From the NCBI RefSeq assembly GCF_001442805.1, contig NZ_CP011131.1, positions 4,712,001 to 4,776,000 on the forward strand: a DNA stretch of 64,000 bases, read 5' to 3'. Shown here piece after piece: positions 55,861 through 64,000 of the stretch. The first letter of the stretch is position 1; the number at the start of each line of letters is the position of its first letter. The DNA comes from Lysobacter gummosus (GTDB lineage Bacteria; Pseudomonadota; Gammaproteobacteria; Xanthomonadales; Xanthomonadaceae). Below the pieces are notes generated by a model, which did no database searches, was not told where the DNA came from, and saw only the letters and a list, made by a program, of their open reading frames with translations. A program made the position numbers and the translations under genes.

Positions 55861-56691
55861 ATGACGCATTCGCATAACCGCCGCGCCCGCCGCACGATGC
55901 TCGCCTGCCTCGCCGCGGCGACGTTCGGCCTGCTCGCCAGCGCCGCGCACGCGGCCCGCCCCGATTTCCAGATGCCTTTCGCCTGCAACCAGACCTGGTA
56001 CGGCGACACCTATCCCGGCCACGGCCTGCGCTACGCGGTGGATCTCAATCACAAGCCGCGTCCACTCAGCGACGCCGATCTCGGCTCGCCCGTGGTCGCC
56101 TCGGCCGCGGGCAAGGCCACCACCTACAACCCGCATCCGGGCACCGGTTACGGCCGCCTGGTGGTGATCGACCACGGCGGCGGCTGGACCACCTGGTACG
56201 CGCATCTGGACAGCATCGCCGTCGCCAACGGCGCCAACGTCAGGCAAGGCCAGAAGATCGGCACCCTGGGCAAGACCACGCGCCCGGGCAACAGCATCTC
56301 CGCGCATCTGCATTACGAACAGCGCCTCAACGGCGACGACCAGAAGATCGTCTGGAACGGCTCGACGATCGTCTACGATCGATACGAAGTCGCCTACAAG
56401 AGCCGCAACAGCTGCGGCACCACGCCGCCCGGCGGCTTCTCCGGCACTGTGAAGACCGCTGGCTCGCCGTTGAACGTGCGCTCCGGCCCGGGCACCAGCT
56501 ACAGCGTGGTCGATTCGCTCGCCAACGGCACCGTCGTCAGCATCCGTTGCCAGAAGACCGGCGAAACCGTCACCGGCACGTTCGGCACCAGCAACCTGTG
56601 GAACAACATCGCGCCGGCCGGCAGCAACAAGTACATCCCGGACGTCTACACCTTCACCGGTTCCGACGGCCGCGTCGCCCCGGACTGCTGA
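55861..56691 (+). CDS. Secreted M23 metallopeptidase with C-terminal SH3-like domain, copy 2
   Basis: A 276-aa paralogue of the preceding gene. The signal peptide is about 1-31 (LASAAHA). The M23 core has His54 and Asp61 (GHGLRYAVDLN), His115 (TWYAHLDS) and His149/His151 (AHLHYEQ). The SH3b-like C-terminus is nearly identical in its middle (PLNVRSGPGTSYSVVDSL) to copy 1 and ends GSDGRVAPDC in both. The start at 55861 is chosen for the signal peptide; a longer frame from 55759 lacks it. It is a recent-looking duplication with divergence concentrated in the catalytic half. Confidence 0.9.
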   Translation: MTHSHNRRARRTMLACLAAATFGLLASAAHAARPDFQMPFACNQTWYGDTYPGHGLRYAVDLNHKPRPLSDADLGSPVVASAAGKATTYNPHPGTGYGRLVVIDHGGGWTTWYAHLDSIAVANGANVRQGQKIGTLGKTTRPGNSISAHLHYEQRLNGDDQKIVWNGSTIVYDRYEVAYKSRNSCGTTPPGGFSGTVKTAGSPLNVRSGPGTSYSVVDSLANGTVVSIRCQKTGETVTGTFGTSNLWNNIAPAGSNKYIPDVYTFTGSDGRVAPDC

Positions 56692-56771
56692 TCCGCGTCA
56701 CCGGCCCGGAGCGGCGTGCGCGCCGCTTCGGGCCGCTGGAGCGATACACAACGCTACTCGGAACGCCCCGT

Positions 56772-57713
56772 ATGAACCGATTGCAATTGACTCTGGCCTT
56801 GCTCGCATCGGCGCTGACCGGCGCCGTCGTCGGCAGCTCGATCACCCGCGCCATCGCCGCGCCGCTGCCGACCCACGCCACCGCGGCGGCGACCGGCGCC
56901 GCCCCGCGCAACGCGCTGGCGTCGTCCGCGCGCGCGCCGGCGCAAGGCGACCTCGCCGCCTACACCTACCCCGCGCGCAACGGCGACGACAACCTGGACC
57001 GCATGACCCAGCGCGCGCGTCGCGATCCCGCTTACTTGCGCGAATTGCTGCGCAGTTACAGCTTCGAGACCGAGCTGGACAAACGCGGCGCGCTGCTGGC
57101 GGTGCTGCAGGGCGTGGCCAATCAGGACGTGCTGCAGTTGGGTCGGCAATTGGCCGACAGCGGCGATCCCGAGCAGCGACGCAACGGTCTGGAGCTGCTC
57201 AAGTCGTTCTCGCTGGACGTGCCGGAAGTGCGTGACCTGCTGTCGCGGCAGATCCAGGATGAACGCGACCCGGCCATGCTCAAGCAACTGGTCGACATGC
57301 TGACACCGGCGGTGATCGCCAGCGAAGACGCCGCGCCCTTGCTCGACCGGCTCGGCACCCTGCGCCGTCACGCCGACCCGGCGGTGCGCGCGAGCAGCGT
57401 GCTGCAGTCGGTGCAATGGAACAAGAACGGCAACAACGAAGACATCCTGCATCAGGCCATCCTCGACAGCGACCTGGCCGTGCGTCAGGCGGCGATCGCC
57501 GGCATCAACGCCTCGGGGACGCGTTCGGATCGGCTCAAGGATGCGTTGCTTGCGCTTGCTTCCGATTCGCAGACCGACGCGGAGACTCGCAATGCGGCGG
57601 TGTTCGCGCTGCAGAATTTCGCGATGAATCGGGGTGAGTACGCCTTATATCGCAAGGCTGCCGAGCAGGTGGTGGACGGCGATGGGCATGAGCGCGAGTA
57701 TCCGCAGCGCTGA
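56772..57713 (+). CDS. Exported helical-repeat (HEAT-like) protein, function unknown
   Basis: A 313-aa protein. It has an N-terminal signal or membrane anchor (LTLALLASALTGAVVGSSI), an Ala/Pro-rich linker to about residue 65, and then regularly spaced helices with HEAT-like features (ELDKRGALLAVLQGVANQDV, DPEQRRNGLELLKSFSLDV, ADPAVRASSVLQSVQWN, SDLAVRQAAIAGINASG). No catalytic motif is seen. It begins 80 nt after the second M23 peptidase and may belong with it, perhaps as a periplasmic adaptor or immunity factor (guess). Confidence 0.75.
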   Translation: MNRLQLTLALLASALTGAVVGSSITRAIAAPLPTHATAAATGAAPRNALASSARAPAQGDLAAYTYPARNGDDNLDRMTQRARRDPAYLRELLRSYSFETELDKRGALLAVLQGVANQDVLQLGRQLADSGDPEQRRNGLELLKSFSLDVPEVRDLLSRQIQDERDPAMLKQLVDMLTPAVIASEDAAPLLDRLGTLRRHADPAVRASSVLQSVQWNKNGNNEDILHQAILDSDLAVRQAAIAGINASGTRSDRLKDALLALASDSQTDAETRNAAVFALQNFAMNRGEYALYRKAAEQVVDGDGHEREYPQR

Positions 57714-57742
57714 GGTTGCTGTTGCTGCTACTTCCATTGCCA

Positions 57743-57911
<169 letters not shown>

Positions 57912-58046
57912 CAAGCCAAAGCCAGGCGAACAAAAGCTATGCAATAGCAACGGCAAAAGCAGCAGCAACGGCCATAAGCGCCGAGGGCACTTCCATCTGC
58001 ACCCTCGCCTCGGCACTCTTACCCGACCCCATGCAGGAGCAACGAC

Positions 58047-58430
58047 ATGGCCCACCGCAGCCGTCTGGCCGGTTTCATCATCGATTGCGAAACCGACGAC
58101 ATCGATACCGCCGCGAGTTTCTGGAGCGCCGCCCTGGGCCTGGCCCGCGTCGACACCTACGACGACGAAGGCGCCCAATACGCCCAACTCGCCAACGCCG
58201 CCGGCGAGTTGCACGTGGAAGTGCAGAAGGTCGATCACCCCTCGCGCGTGCACCTGGACATTGAAAGCGACGACCTCGATGCCGAAGCCGAGCGCCTGGA
58301 AAAACTCGGGGCCAAGCGGATCAAATTCGTCAAACGCTGGTGGGTGATGGAAGCCCCGACCGGCCACCGCTTCTGCATCGTGCGCATGAAACACCCCGAA
58401 CTCGGATCGCCGCCCAACGTCTGGGAGTGA
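58047..58430 (+). CDS. VOC-family (glyoxalase-fold) protein
   Basis: A 127-aa protein with one vicinal-oxygen-chelate domain. Seen are GFIIDCETDDIDTAASFWSAALGL, the strand LHVEVQKVDHPSRVHLDIESDD, EAERLEKLGAKRI and WVMEAPTGHRFCIVR. Metal-ligand candidates are His249-type positions conserved as HLDIE and the late APTGHRFC segment. The substrate is unknown. The 27-nt cap before the ATG includes gcaggagcaacg, a good ribosome-binding site. Confidence 0.85.
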   Translation: MAHRSRLAGFIIDCETDDIDTAASFWSAALGLARVDTYDDEGAQYAQLANAAGELHVEVQKVDHPSRVHLDIESDDLDAEAERLEKLGAKRIKFVKRWWVMEAPTGHRFCIVRMKHPELGSPPNVWE

Positions 58431-58478
58431 GTCCGCGTCCCCGACACAACGTCGATATCGCGCTGACGCGCCGCGGCC

Positions 58479-59441
58479 TCAACCGGCCCGCGCCAACCAG
58501 ACTTCCAGTCCCTGCGCGTTGAGCTCGACATCCACCGCCAGCGCCGCGCGCGCCTGTTCGTCGCTGAGCGGGCTCGCGTGCGATCGCGCACGCGCGACGA
58601 AGTGGTCGGCCAGCGACTCGGTCAGGCGCGCATGCAGGCCGTCGCTGGCCGACCGCGCTTCGCGCGCCAGTCGCACCATCGCGTCGATCTGCTCGATCAA
58701 ATCGGCGCCCAGGCGCTGCGCGTCGCCGATGCGGCCGTAGTGGGTTACGTACATCCAGTCCGGATCGCGCGCGAGCAAGGCGCGGATCGAGGCCTTCAGC
58801 GGTTCGGGCTCGAACTGCACCGGCGAGGAGGTCGGCACGATGAAAGGCCCGTGCGCGGAATCGAATTCGCGGTACGACAAACCGAAGGTGTCGCCGGTGA
58901 ACCAGCCGCGGCTGCGTTCGTCCCATACGCACAGGTGATGGCGCGCGTGGCCGGGCGTATCCACGCACAGCAGCGCGCGACCAACCAGATTCACCACGTG
59001 ACCGTCTTCGGCCACCACCACGCGCGGCGCCGGTACCGGCACGATCTCGCCGTAGCTGCGAGTCATTTCCTGCTCGCCGTAGACCGCGGTGGCGCCCGCG
59101 ACCAGGCGCGAGGGATCGATCATGTGCGCGGCGCCGCGCGGATGCACGACCAGGCGCGCGTTGGGCAGGCGCTGCATCAGTGCGCCGGCGCCGCCGGCGT
59201 GGTCCAGGTGCACGTGGGTCAGGATCAGCCAATCGACTTCGGCCGGGGTCAGGCCGTGCCGCGCCAGCGCGTCGAGCAAGGCCGGAATCGAATGCTGGGT
59301 GCCGCAATCGATGAAGGCGGCGCGGCCGTTTTCGATCACCAGATACGCGGCGTCGAATACCGGCCGGTGGAAACCGGTGTCGATGGTGACGATGCCGTGC
59401 TCGGCGGAATCGTGCGGCGCAGGTTCGCGGAGGGAGGTCAT
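58479..59441 (-). CDS. MBL-fold metallo-hydrolase
   Basis: A 320-aa metallo-beta-lactamase-fold enzyme. The dinuclear zinc site is seen as ILTHVHLDHAGGAG (HxHxDH), RLVVHPRGAAHMIDPSRL, the Asp/His in VDTPGHARHHLCVW, and a late VTHYGRIGD. The lactonase or hydrolase specificity is unknown. It reads towards the VOC gene, with which it converges. A family A inverted repeat lies upstream. Confidence 0.9.
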   Translation of the reverse strand: MTSLREPAPHDSAEHGIVTIDTGFHRPVFDAAYLVIENGRAAFIDCGTQHSIPALLDALARHGLTPAEVDWLILTHVHLDHAGGAGALMQRLPNARLVVHPRGAAHMIDPSRLVAGATAVYGEQEMTRSYGEIVPVPAPRVVVAEDGHVVNLVGRALLCVDTPGHARHHLCVWDERSRGWFTGDTFGLSYREFDSAHGPFIVPTSSPVQFEPEPLKASIRALLARDPDWMYVTHYGRIGDAQRLGADLIEQIDAMVRLAREARSASDGLHARLTESLADHFVARARSHASPLSDEQARAALAVDVELNAQGLEVWLARAG

Positions 59442-59518
59442 GACGAAAGCATCGGCTGTGACTTAACCTGAGTCTATGCCCTGGCAGGTCATGGCGGCGA
59501 TGCGGCTTTGGTCGGTAC

Positions 59519-59629
59519 GATTTTTGTGGGAAGGGCTTCAGCCCCGATGCTTTTGGCTCAGGTCGCGATGTAGGTCCGGGTGATCTGAGCCGAAAGCATC
59601 GGGGCTGAAGCCCCTCCTACAAAAGACCT
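59519..59629. repeat. Intergenic inverted repeat, family A copy 6
   Basis: tttttgtgggaagggcttca...gccccgatgctttt and its reverse complement (aaagcatcggggctgaagcc...) surround a 35-40-nt loop. It sits between the MBL gene start and the small membrane gene stop. Confidence 0.88.
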
Positions 59630-59632
59630 CGG

Positions 59633-59956
59633 TCACTCGCGGTAATCTTTCACTCCGCGCAACCAGCGCCAACGCAACACGAAGGCCAGCGCCAGCACCG
59701 CGAGAAACACGCCATAGCCCAAGGACGTGGCCAATATCTGCGGCCACATCGCGCCATGGCCGTGCCCGGCATTCATATGCGCCCAATGCACGGCCAGCAC
59801 GAAGGCGCAGACCGACACCGCCAGCGACACCGCGTCGAACAACTGCCGCGCAGGTGTCCGCGGTTTGCGCGGATACAGCCAGAACAAGGCGCCGAGGATC
59901 GCGAACCACGGCAGAAACAGGATCAACGCCAGGTTGAGTTCGACGAAGCGGCTCAC
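59633..59956 (-). CDS. Small membrane protein downstream of trpS
   Basis: A 107-aa protein starting at GTG 59956, which overlaps the trpS stop as GTGA. Three TM segments are evident (LALILFLPWFAILGALFWLY, SLAVSVCAFVLAVHWAHM, LGYGVFLAVLALAFVLRW). A His-rich loop AHMNAGHGHGAMW lies between the second and third. No domain is recognised. The overlap implies translational coupling to trpS. Confidence 0.75.
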   Translation of the reverse strand: MSRFVELNLALILFLPWFAILGALFWLYPRKPRTPARQLFDAVSLAVSVCAFVLAVHWAHMNAGHGHGAMWPQILATSLGYGVFLAVLALAFVLRWRWLRGVKDYRE

Positions 59957-61305
59957 GAACCGGCCGACTCCCGCGCCGCGCCGTCCTTGGCCGCGCGCGC
60001 ATCGGCTTCGGCCTTCGCGATCGCCGCCACCGCCGCCGCGATCTGCGCCTGCCGCGCGGCATCGACCGGTTCGGCCGCCGCCAGCAACTGCGCCAGTTCC
60101 AGGCGCCCGGCCTTGGCCGCGCCGATCAGTTGTCCGATCTCCTTGGGCGCGGCAAAACCGCGACTTTGCAGCAGCACCTGTTCGCCGTCGGCCAGCTTGA
60201 AATAGAACTGGCCGTCGGCTTCGCGGTACTGCTTGAACGCCGGCAGCGACGCCGCCTTCGCATCGGTCCTGGCCTCGCCCGCAGCTGTGGCGGTCTGCGA
60301 CAGATCGCGCAAGCCCACCGCTTCGCGCAGACGCTTCATCATGCCCACGCCGTAACGCTCGCGCACGCGGCGCGCGCCGTCGATCAGGATCGCTTCGATG
60401 TCCTGCGGACGCGCCATCAGGTCTTCGTACTTCTCGCGCAGCGGCGTAATCTCGGCGTCGATGCGCTCGAACAAAGCCTGCTTGGCTTCGCCCCAGGCGA
60501 TGCCGTCGGCGAAGGCGCGGCGCATCGCCTGCGTTTCTTCCTCGCTGGCGAAGGCCTGATAAATCTGGAACAGCGCCGAGCCTTCGGTGTCCTTCGGCTC
60601 GCCCGGCAGGCGCGAGTCGGTGACGATCGAATAGATCAGCCTCTTGAGCTGATCGCGCGGCGCGAACAGCGGGATCGTGTTGTCGTAGCTCTTGCTCATC
60701 TTGCGGCCGTCCAGGCCCGGCAAGGTCGCCACGTTTTCTTCGATCAGGGCCTCGGGCAGGACGAAATGCTCGCCGTACAGATGGTTGAAGCGCTGGGCGA
60801 AATCGCGCGCCATCTCGATGTGCTGGATCTGGTCGCGGCCGACCGGCACCTTGTGCGCGTTGAACACCAGGATGTCGGCCGACATCAGCACCGGGTACAT
60901 GAAAAGGCCGGCGTTGATGCCGGCGTCGTCGTCTTCGCCCTCTTCGCGATTCTTGTCGACCGCGGCCTTGTAGGCGTGCGCGCGGTTGAGGATGCCCTTG
61001 CCGGCGACGCAGGTCAGAAACCAGGCCAGTTCGGGAATCTCGACTATTTCGCTCTGCCGGTAGAACCACACCGTGGCCGGGTCCAGGCCGCAGGCCAGCC
61101 ACGCCGCGGCGATTTCCAGAGTCGAGCGCTGCACGCGCTCGGGTTCTTGCACCTTGATCAGCGCGTGCAGATCGGCCAGGAAGTAATAGCTCTCCACCTG
61201 CGGGGTCCGGCTGGCGGCGATGGCCGGGCGGATCGCGCCGACGTAGTTGCCGAGGTGCGGAGTGCCGGAGGTGGTGATGCCGGTGAGAACGCGGGTCTGG
61301 GTCAT
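59953..61305 (-). CDS. trpS: Tryptophan-tRNA ligase with C-terminal extension
   Basis: A 450-aa class I aminoacyl-tRNA synthetase. The HIGH-equivalent is TSGTPHLGNYVGAI (PHLGN), and the KMSKS loop is GLDGRKMSKSYDNTIPLF. The catalytic core of about 335 residues is followed by an extension. The extension includes a segment resembling a small beta-rich YegP/DUF1508-type fold (GQFYFKLADGEQVLLQSRGF) and an Ala/Lys/Glu helical tail. This extended form is what I recall for xanthomonads. The start at 61305 begins MTQTRVLTGITTSG. Confidence 0.95.
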   Translation of the reverse strand: MTQTRVLTGITTSGTPHLGNYVGAIRPAIAASRTPQVESYYFLADLHALIKVQEPERVQRSTLEIAAAWLACGLDPATVWFYRQSEIVEIPELAWFLTCVAGKGILNRAHAYKAAVDKNREEGEDDDAGINAGLFMYPVLMSADILVFNAHKVPVGRDQIQHIEMARDFAQRFNHLYGEHFVLPEALIEENVATLPGLDGRKMSKSYDNTIPLFAPRDQLKRLIYSIVTDSRLPGEPKDTEGSALFQIYQAFASEEETQAMRRAFADGIAWGEAKQALFERIDAEITPLREKYEDLMARPQDIEAILIDGARRVRERYGVGMMKRLREAVGLRDLSQTATAAGEARTDAKAASLPAFKQYREADGQFYFKLADGEQVLLQSRGFAAPKEIGQLIGAAKAGRLELAQLLAAAEPVDAARQAQIAAAVAAIAKAEADARAAKDGAARESAGS

Positions 61306-61492
61306 GGGAATCGCTGGGTGGAGCGTGATCGGCCAGTTTAAAGGGAAAGTCCACGCCGGCGCAGGCAGTCGGTCGGCGGCGGGTACGCGCGGTCGGCGGG
61401 GCCCGCCGGCCGGCAAACCCGGCCCGCGGGCGCTTAACCCCACCGGCCGCGGCCCGGCGTTTGCAGATTTCGAACCCCAAGGAGATCGCGCC

Positions 61493-62350
61493 ATGTTCCG
61501 CTCGCTAGTCCTGCTCGCCGGCGCCGTGCTGACCGCCGGCGCCTGCACCCCGAGCTACGCCCGCCCCCTGGTCGATGTCGCGGTGATCGACCGCGACAAC
61601 GGCGACTGGCTGCAGAACTGGTCGCACCGCGGCCAGCAATGGATCGCCGGCACGCCCGGCCACCGCTATTCGGTGCGCCTGACCAACAGCAGCGACCGGC
61701 GCGTGCTGGTGGTGCTGTCGGTGGACGGCGTCAACGCCGTCAGCGGCCAGACCGCCAGCCCGTCCCAGGCCGGTTACGTGCTCGAAGCCTGGCAATCGAC
61801 CGAGATCAACGGCTGGCGCAAGTCGATGGACGATGTCGCCCAGTTCGTCTTCACCGACCTGCCCGACAGCTACGCCGCGCGCACCGGCCGGCCGGACAAT
61901 GTCGGCGTGATCGGCGTGGCGGTGTTCCAGGAGCGCCAGGTATACCGCCCGGCGTACGAGCAACCGCGCCCGTATCCCTCGCCCTATCCGTACCCGCCCT
62001 ACGCCCGCGGCGAGGCCGACGCCTCCGCGGCCAAGGCCGAGCGCCGCGCCAGCAACGCCGCGCCCGCACCGGCCGGCGCCGCACGCGAACAGAGCATGGC
62101 CGACACCGCCGCCGCGCAATCGATCGGCACCGGCCACGGTGCGCGCGAATGGTCGCCGGTGTCGCAGACCCAGTTCGTCCGCGCGTCGCGTTCGCCGGCG
62201 CAGGTGATCCAGTTGCGCTACGACGACTACGCCAATCTGGTCGCGCGCGGCGTCGTGCCGCGTTATCGCGATCCGTACTACTCGCGCAATGTCGAGCCGC
62301 GCGCGTTTCCGAACGGCTTCGTCGCCGATCCGCCGTCGCGCGGTTGGTAA
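61493..62350 (+). CDS. Exported protein of unknown function with a Tyr/Pro-rich linker
   Basis: A 285-aa protein. The signal peptide MFRSLVLLAGAVLTAGACTPSYA could be cleaved by signal peptidase I after SYA, or be a weak lipobox at AGAC. The N-terminal globular domain (about 25-155) has VAVIDRDNGDWLQNWSHRGQ, YSVRLTNSSDRRVLVVLSVDG and FVFTDLPDSYAARTGR. A YPSPYPYPPYARGE-type linker and a C-terminal segment follow (RSPAQVIQLRYDDYANLVARG). The repeated-strand N-terminal domain resembles a widespread uncharacterised proteobacterial family; the function is unknown. Confidence 0.78.
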   Translation: MFRSLVLLAGAVLTAGACTPSYARPLVDVAVIDRDNGDWLQNWSHRGQQWIAGTPGHRYSVRLTNSSDRRVLVVLSVDGVNAVSGQTASPSQAGYVLEAWQSTEINGWRKSMDDVAQFVFTDLPDSYAARTGRPDNVGVIGVAVFQERQVYRPAYEQPRPYPSPYPYPPYARGEADASAAKAERRASNAAPAPAGAAREQSMADTAAAQSIGTGHGAREWSPVSQTQFVRASRSPAQVIQLRYDDYANLVARGVVPRYRDPYYSRNVEPRAFPNGFVADPPSRGW

Positions 62351-62372
62351 GCCGCGACCATCGCATGCGCAG

Positions 62373-62408
62373 AAAAACGGGCCGGATTCGCATCCGGCCC
62401 GTTTCTTC
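62373..62408. terminator. Intrinsic terminator between the exported protein and csbD genes
   Basis: aaacgggccgga / tccggcccgttt stem with a 6-nt loop, flanked by A-rich and T-rich sides. It lies between convergent genes and can serve both directions. Confidence 0.75.
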
Positions 62409-62519
62409 TCGTACCTGCTCCTCGTACCTCGCCAGCGGGGCGGTCCACGCGCCGCGCGGCGATCTCTCCGATTCACCCGGCCGCGGGCTGCACCGCGGCC
62501 GGGGCATCGGTCACCGCGT

Positions 62520-62720
62520 TCAGTTCAAGGTCTTGCTGAAGTCGCGTACTTCCTTCTCGGCGCGGTCGCGTTCCCACCCATAGCGTTCCTGCAATTTGCC
62601 GGCGAGGTATTCGGAATTGCCCTCGGCGACATCGAACACGTCGTCGGTCAGGTCGCCCCACTTGGCCTTGGCCTTGCCCTTGAGTTGGGTCCACTTGCCG
62701 GCAATGATGTCTTTGTTCAT
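62520..62720 (-). CDS. CsbD-family stress protein
   Basis: A 66-aa hydrophilic protein with the CsbD signature [28 protein letters not shown] and the second half [20 protein letters not shown]. Family members are general-stress induced; the molecular role is unclear. The ribosome-binding site aaggagttctacg precedes the ATG at 62720. Confidence 0.92.
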   Translation of the reverse strand: MNKDIIAGKWTQLKGKAKAKWGDLTDDVFDVAEGNSEYLAGKLQERYGWERDRAEKEVRDFSKTLN

Positions 62721-63050
62721 CGTAGAACTCCTTCGTTGGGGGATGCGGATTTCGCAAGATGCGCCGATGCCCGCGCGCACCCGCAAGATTCGCGATGGCG
62801 AGGATCGGATCGGAACCCGCCCGCACGTACGCGGCTTGCTGCTTGCCGATATCGCTGGGCCAGTGTCGCAGCGCCTCCATTCGCATCCGGTCACGATTGC
62901 GTTAGCTGCAGCTTGATGTCGATGAACACTTTGAATTCTTCAGTTTGAGCTGTGCGCGCCATCGCATTGCGCATTCGCCATGCAAGACACGCAGGCAAAA
63001 GAAAAGGCCGGATCGCTCCGGCCTTTTCCTTGCAGCGAAATCGTTGCGAC
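62721..63050. other. Intergenic region with terminator only
   Basis: 330 bp upstream of csbD. It includes the entericidin-like gene terminator near 62998-63028. No ORF or RNA is supported. It probably contains the csbD promoter. Confidence 0.5.
62998..63028 (-). terminator. Intrinsic terminator of the entericidin-like gene
   Basis: aaaaggccgga / tccggcctttt stem with a tcgc loop. On the minus strand it is followed by ttttcttttgcc. It lies 22 nt past the stop at 63051. Confidence 0.88.
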
Positions 63051-63200
63051 TTACTTGCCGTCGCGTACTTCTTCGGCCTTCTGCTCGACCTTTTCACCGG
63101 CCTTCTTCACGTCCTTGCCGGCGCCGGCCACGGTGTTGCAGGCAGTCAGGGTGCCGATCGAGAACAGGGCGAGCAGCAACAGGGCAGTCAAACGCTTCAT
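63051..63200 (-). CDS. Entericidin A/B-family lipoprotein
   Basis: A 49-aa lipoprotein precursor, MKRLTALLLLALFSIGTLTAC, with the lipobox L-T-A-C at residues 18-21. The mature peptide is NTVAGAGKDVKKAGEKVEQK and a short acidic tail, the classical entericidin pattern. E. coli members form a toxin-antidote pair, and single copies like this are common. The start at 63200 has the ribosome-binding site caaggagttccc. Confidence 0.92.
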   Translation of the reverse strand: MKRLTALLLLALFSIGTLTACNTVAGAGKDVKKAGEKVEQKAEEVRDGK

Positions 63201-63397
63201 GGGAACTCCTTGGTCGGTTGCGGGTACCAGATGGCCGCGCCATTTGTCGCGTCCTGGGCACCGATCAGACGCGAGCGGATGTGAAGCCTGCGTGCAGCGC
63301 ACGCCGGAAACCCGACAAAACAAAGGCTTGCACGGCAATCCTTGGGACCGGCGTCAGCCGCGATTCATCGCCGCCAGCCGATCCGCTCATGGCGTTT

Positions 63398-64000
63398 TCA
63401 ATCGCGCATCAACGTCGATTTTCCGAACAGGCTTTCGACCAGATCCACCGACAGCTTCGCGGTGCGGTTGCGCTTGTCGAGGATCGGATTGAGTTCGACG
63501 ATGTCCAGCGAAGCCAGACGTCCGTTGTCGGCGATCATCTCCATCACCAACTGCGCTTCGCGATAGTTCGGCCCGCCCGGCACCGTGGTGCCCACGCCTG
63601 GAGCGATGCTCGGATCGAGGAAATCCACATCGAAGCTCACGTGCAGATGGGTGTTGTCGTCCACGCCTTCCAGCGCTTCCTCCATCACCCGCTTCATGCC
63701 GATCTCATCGATGTAGCGCATGTCGTAGACATCCAGGCCGTGCTGCTTGATCAACTGCTTCTCGCCCGGATCGACCGAGCGGATGCCGATCTGGCGAATG
63801 TCTTCGGCGCGCATCGCCGGCGCCGGGCCGCCGAGCGTGGTCAGCGCTTCCGGCCCGATGCCGCACAGGCACGACACCGGCATGCCGTGGATGTTGCCCG
63901 AGGGCGTGACCTGGCTGGTGTTGAAGTCGGCATGCGCATCGAGCCACAGCACGCGCAGTTGTTTGCCGGTTTCGCGGCAATGGCGCGCGATCGCGGTGAT
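63398..64000 (-). CDS. rocF: Arginase (3' part; start lies beyond the window)
   Basis: Hydrolyses arginine to ornithine and urea. The frame is open to the window end, so only about 200 C-terminal residues are seen. The Mn-binding motifs are LWLDAHADFNT (DAHxD), HLHVSFDVDFLDPSIAPG (DVDxxDP) and GGPNYREAQLVMEM, with SLDIVELNPILD. The ornithine-cycle context is unknown. With cphB and iadA in the window it could consume arginine released from cyanophycin, but it is about 50 kb away. Confidence 0.95.
   Translation of the reverse strand: MTAIARHCRETGKQLRVLWLDAHADFNTSQVTPSGNIHGMPVSCLCGIGPEALTTLGGPAPAMRAEDIRQIGIRSVDPGEKQLIKQHGLDVYDMRYIDEIGMKRVMEEALEGVDDNTHLHVSFDVDFLDPSIAPGVGTTVPGGPNYREAQLVMEMIADNGRLASLDIVELNPILDKRNRTAKLSVDLVESLFGKSTLMRD

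Overview
The window is about 64 kb of GC-rich chromosomal DNA from a Xanthomonadaceae-type gammaproteobacterium, most likely a Lysobacter (inference from gene content, not a database match). The reasons are a Clp-type CRP regulator next to speD, coq7 and trp genes, xanthomonad-style trpS and purC proteins, secreted M23 peptidases with C-terminal SH3-like domains, very large secreted nuclease-like proteins, and many palindromic intergenic repeats. It looks like core chromosome with lineage-specific insertions. No transposase, integrase, phage gene, rRNA, tRNA or CRISPR array was seen.

Layout. 0.2-5.2 kb: coq7, speD, clp, a GNAT acetyltransferase, a HAD phosphatase and trpC. 5.2-12.3 kb: a cyanophycin module (a Mur-ligase-only CphA relative, cyanophycin synthetase cphA, cyanophycinase cphB, isoaspartyl dipeptidase iadA) and a small monooxygenase-fold gene, all on the minus strand between trpD and trpC. 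The last Mur-ligase gene is only 3 nt from trpC. 12.5-20.5 kb: trpD, trpG, a two-component pair, a small basic secreted peptide, trpE and a YegS-like lipid kinase. Both trpG and trpE are preceded by a 47-codon reading frame containing Trp-Arg-Trp-Trp, which I read as twin trp leader peptides. 20.8-31 kb: housekeeping and transport genes (rraA-like, rpe, a J-domain protein, purC, an SMR transporter, an Mpo1-like protein, an EamA transporter, an NAD-binding protein, nhaA, a CaCA antiporter, a lipoprotein). 31-39 kb: aromatic amino-acid catabolism (hmgA, an unknown gene, hppD, a divergent MarR regulator with a clear operator palindrome, a POT peptide transporter, tryptophan 2,3-dioxygenase).

39.2-49.9 kb: three consecutive giant secreted paralogues (lamin-tail, Calx-beta, endonuclease/exonuclease/phosphatase domains). 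Only the middle one keeps every catalytic residue I could align. 50.7-54.5 kb: a 2-oxoacid dehydrogenase operon (E1 alpha, E1 beta, a tandem-SH3 protein, E2). 54.9-57.7 kb: two tandem M23 peptidases and a helical-repeat protein. 58-64 kb: a VOC protein, an MBL-fold hydrolase, a small membrane protein, trpS with a C-terminal extension, a secreted protein, CsbD, an entericidin-like lipoprotein and the 3' part of arginase.

The metabolic themes are tryptophan and tyrosine turnover (trpEGDC, trpS, TDO, HPPD, HmgA), nitrogen storage as Asp-Arg polymer (cphA, cphB, iadA, with arginase at the window edge able to consume released arginine), and a secreted lytic repertoire. Noncoding space is dominated by at least four families of inverted repeats plus hexanucleotide microsatellites.
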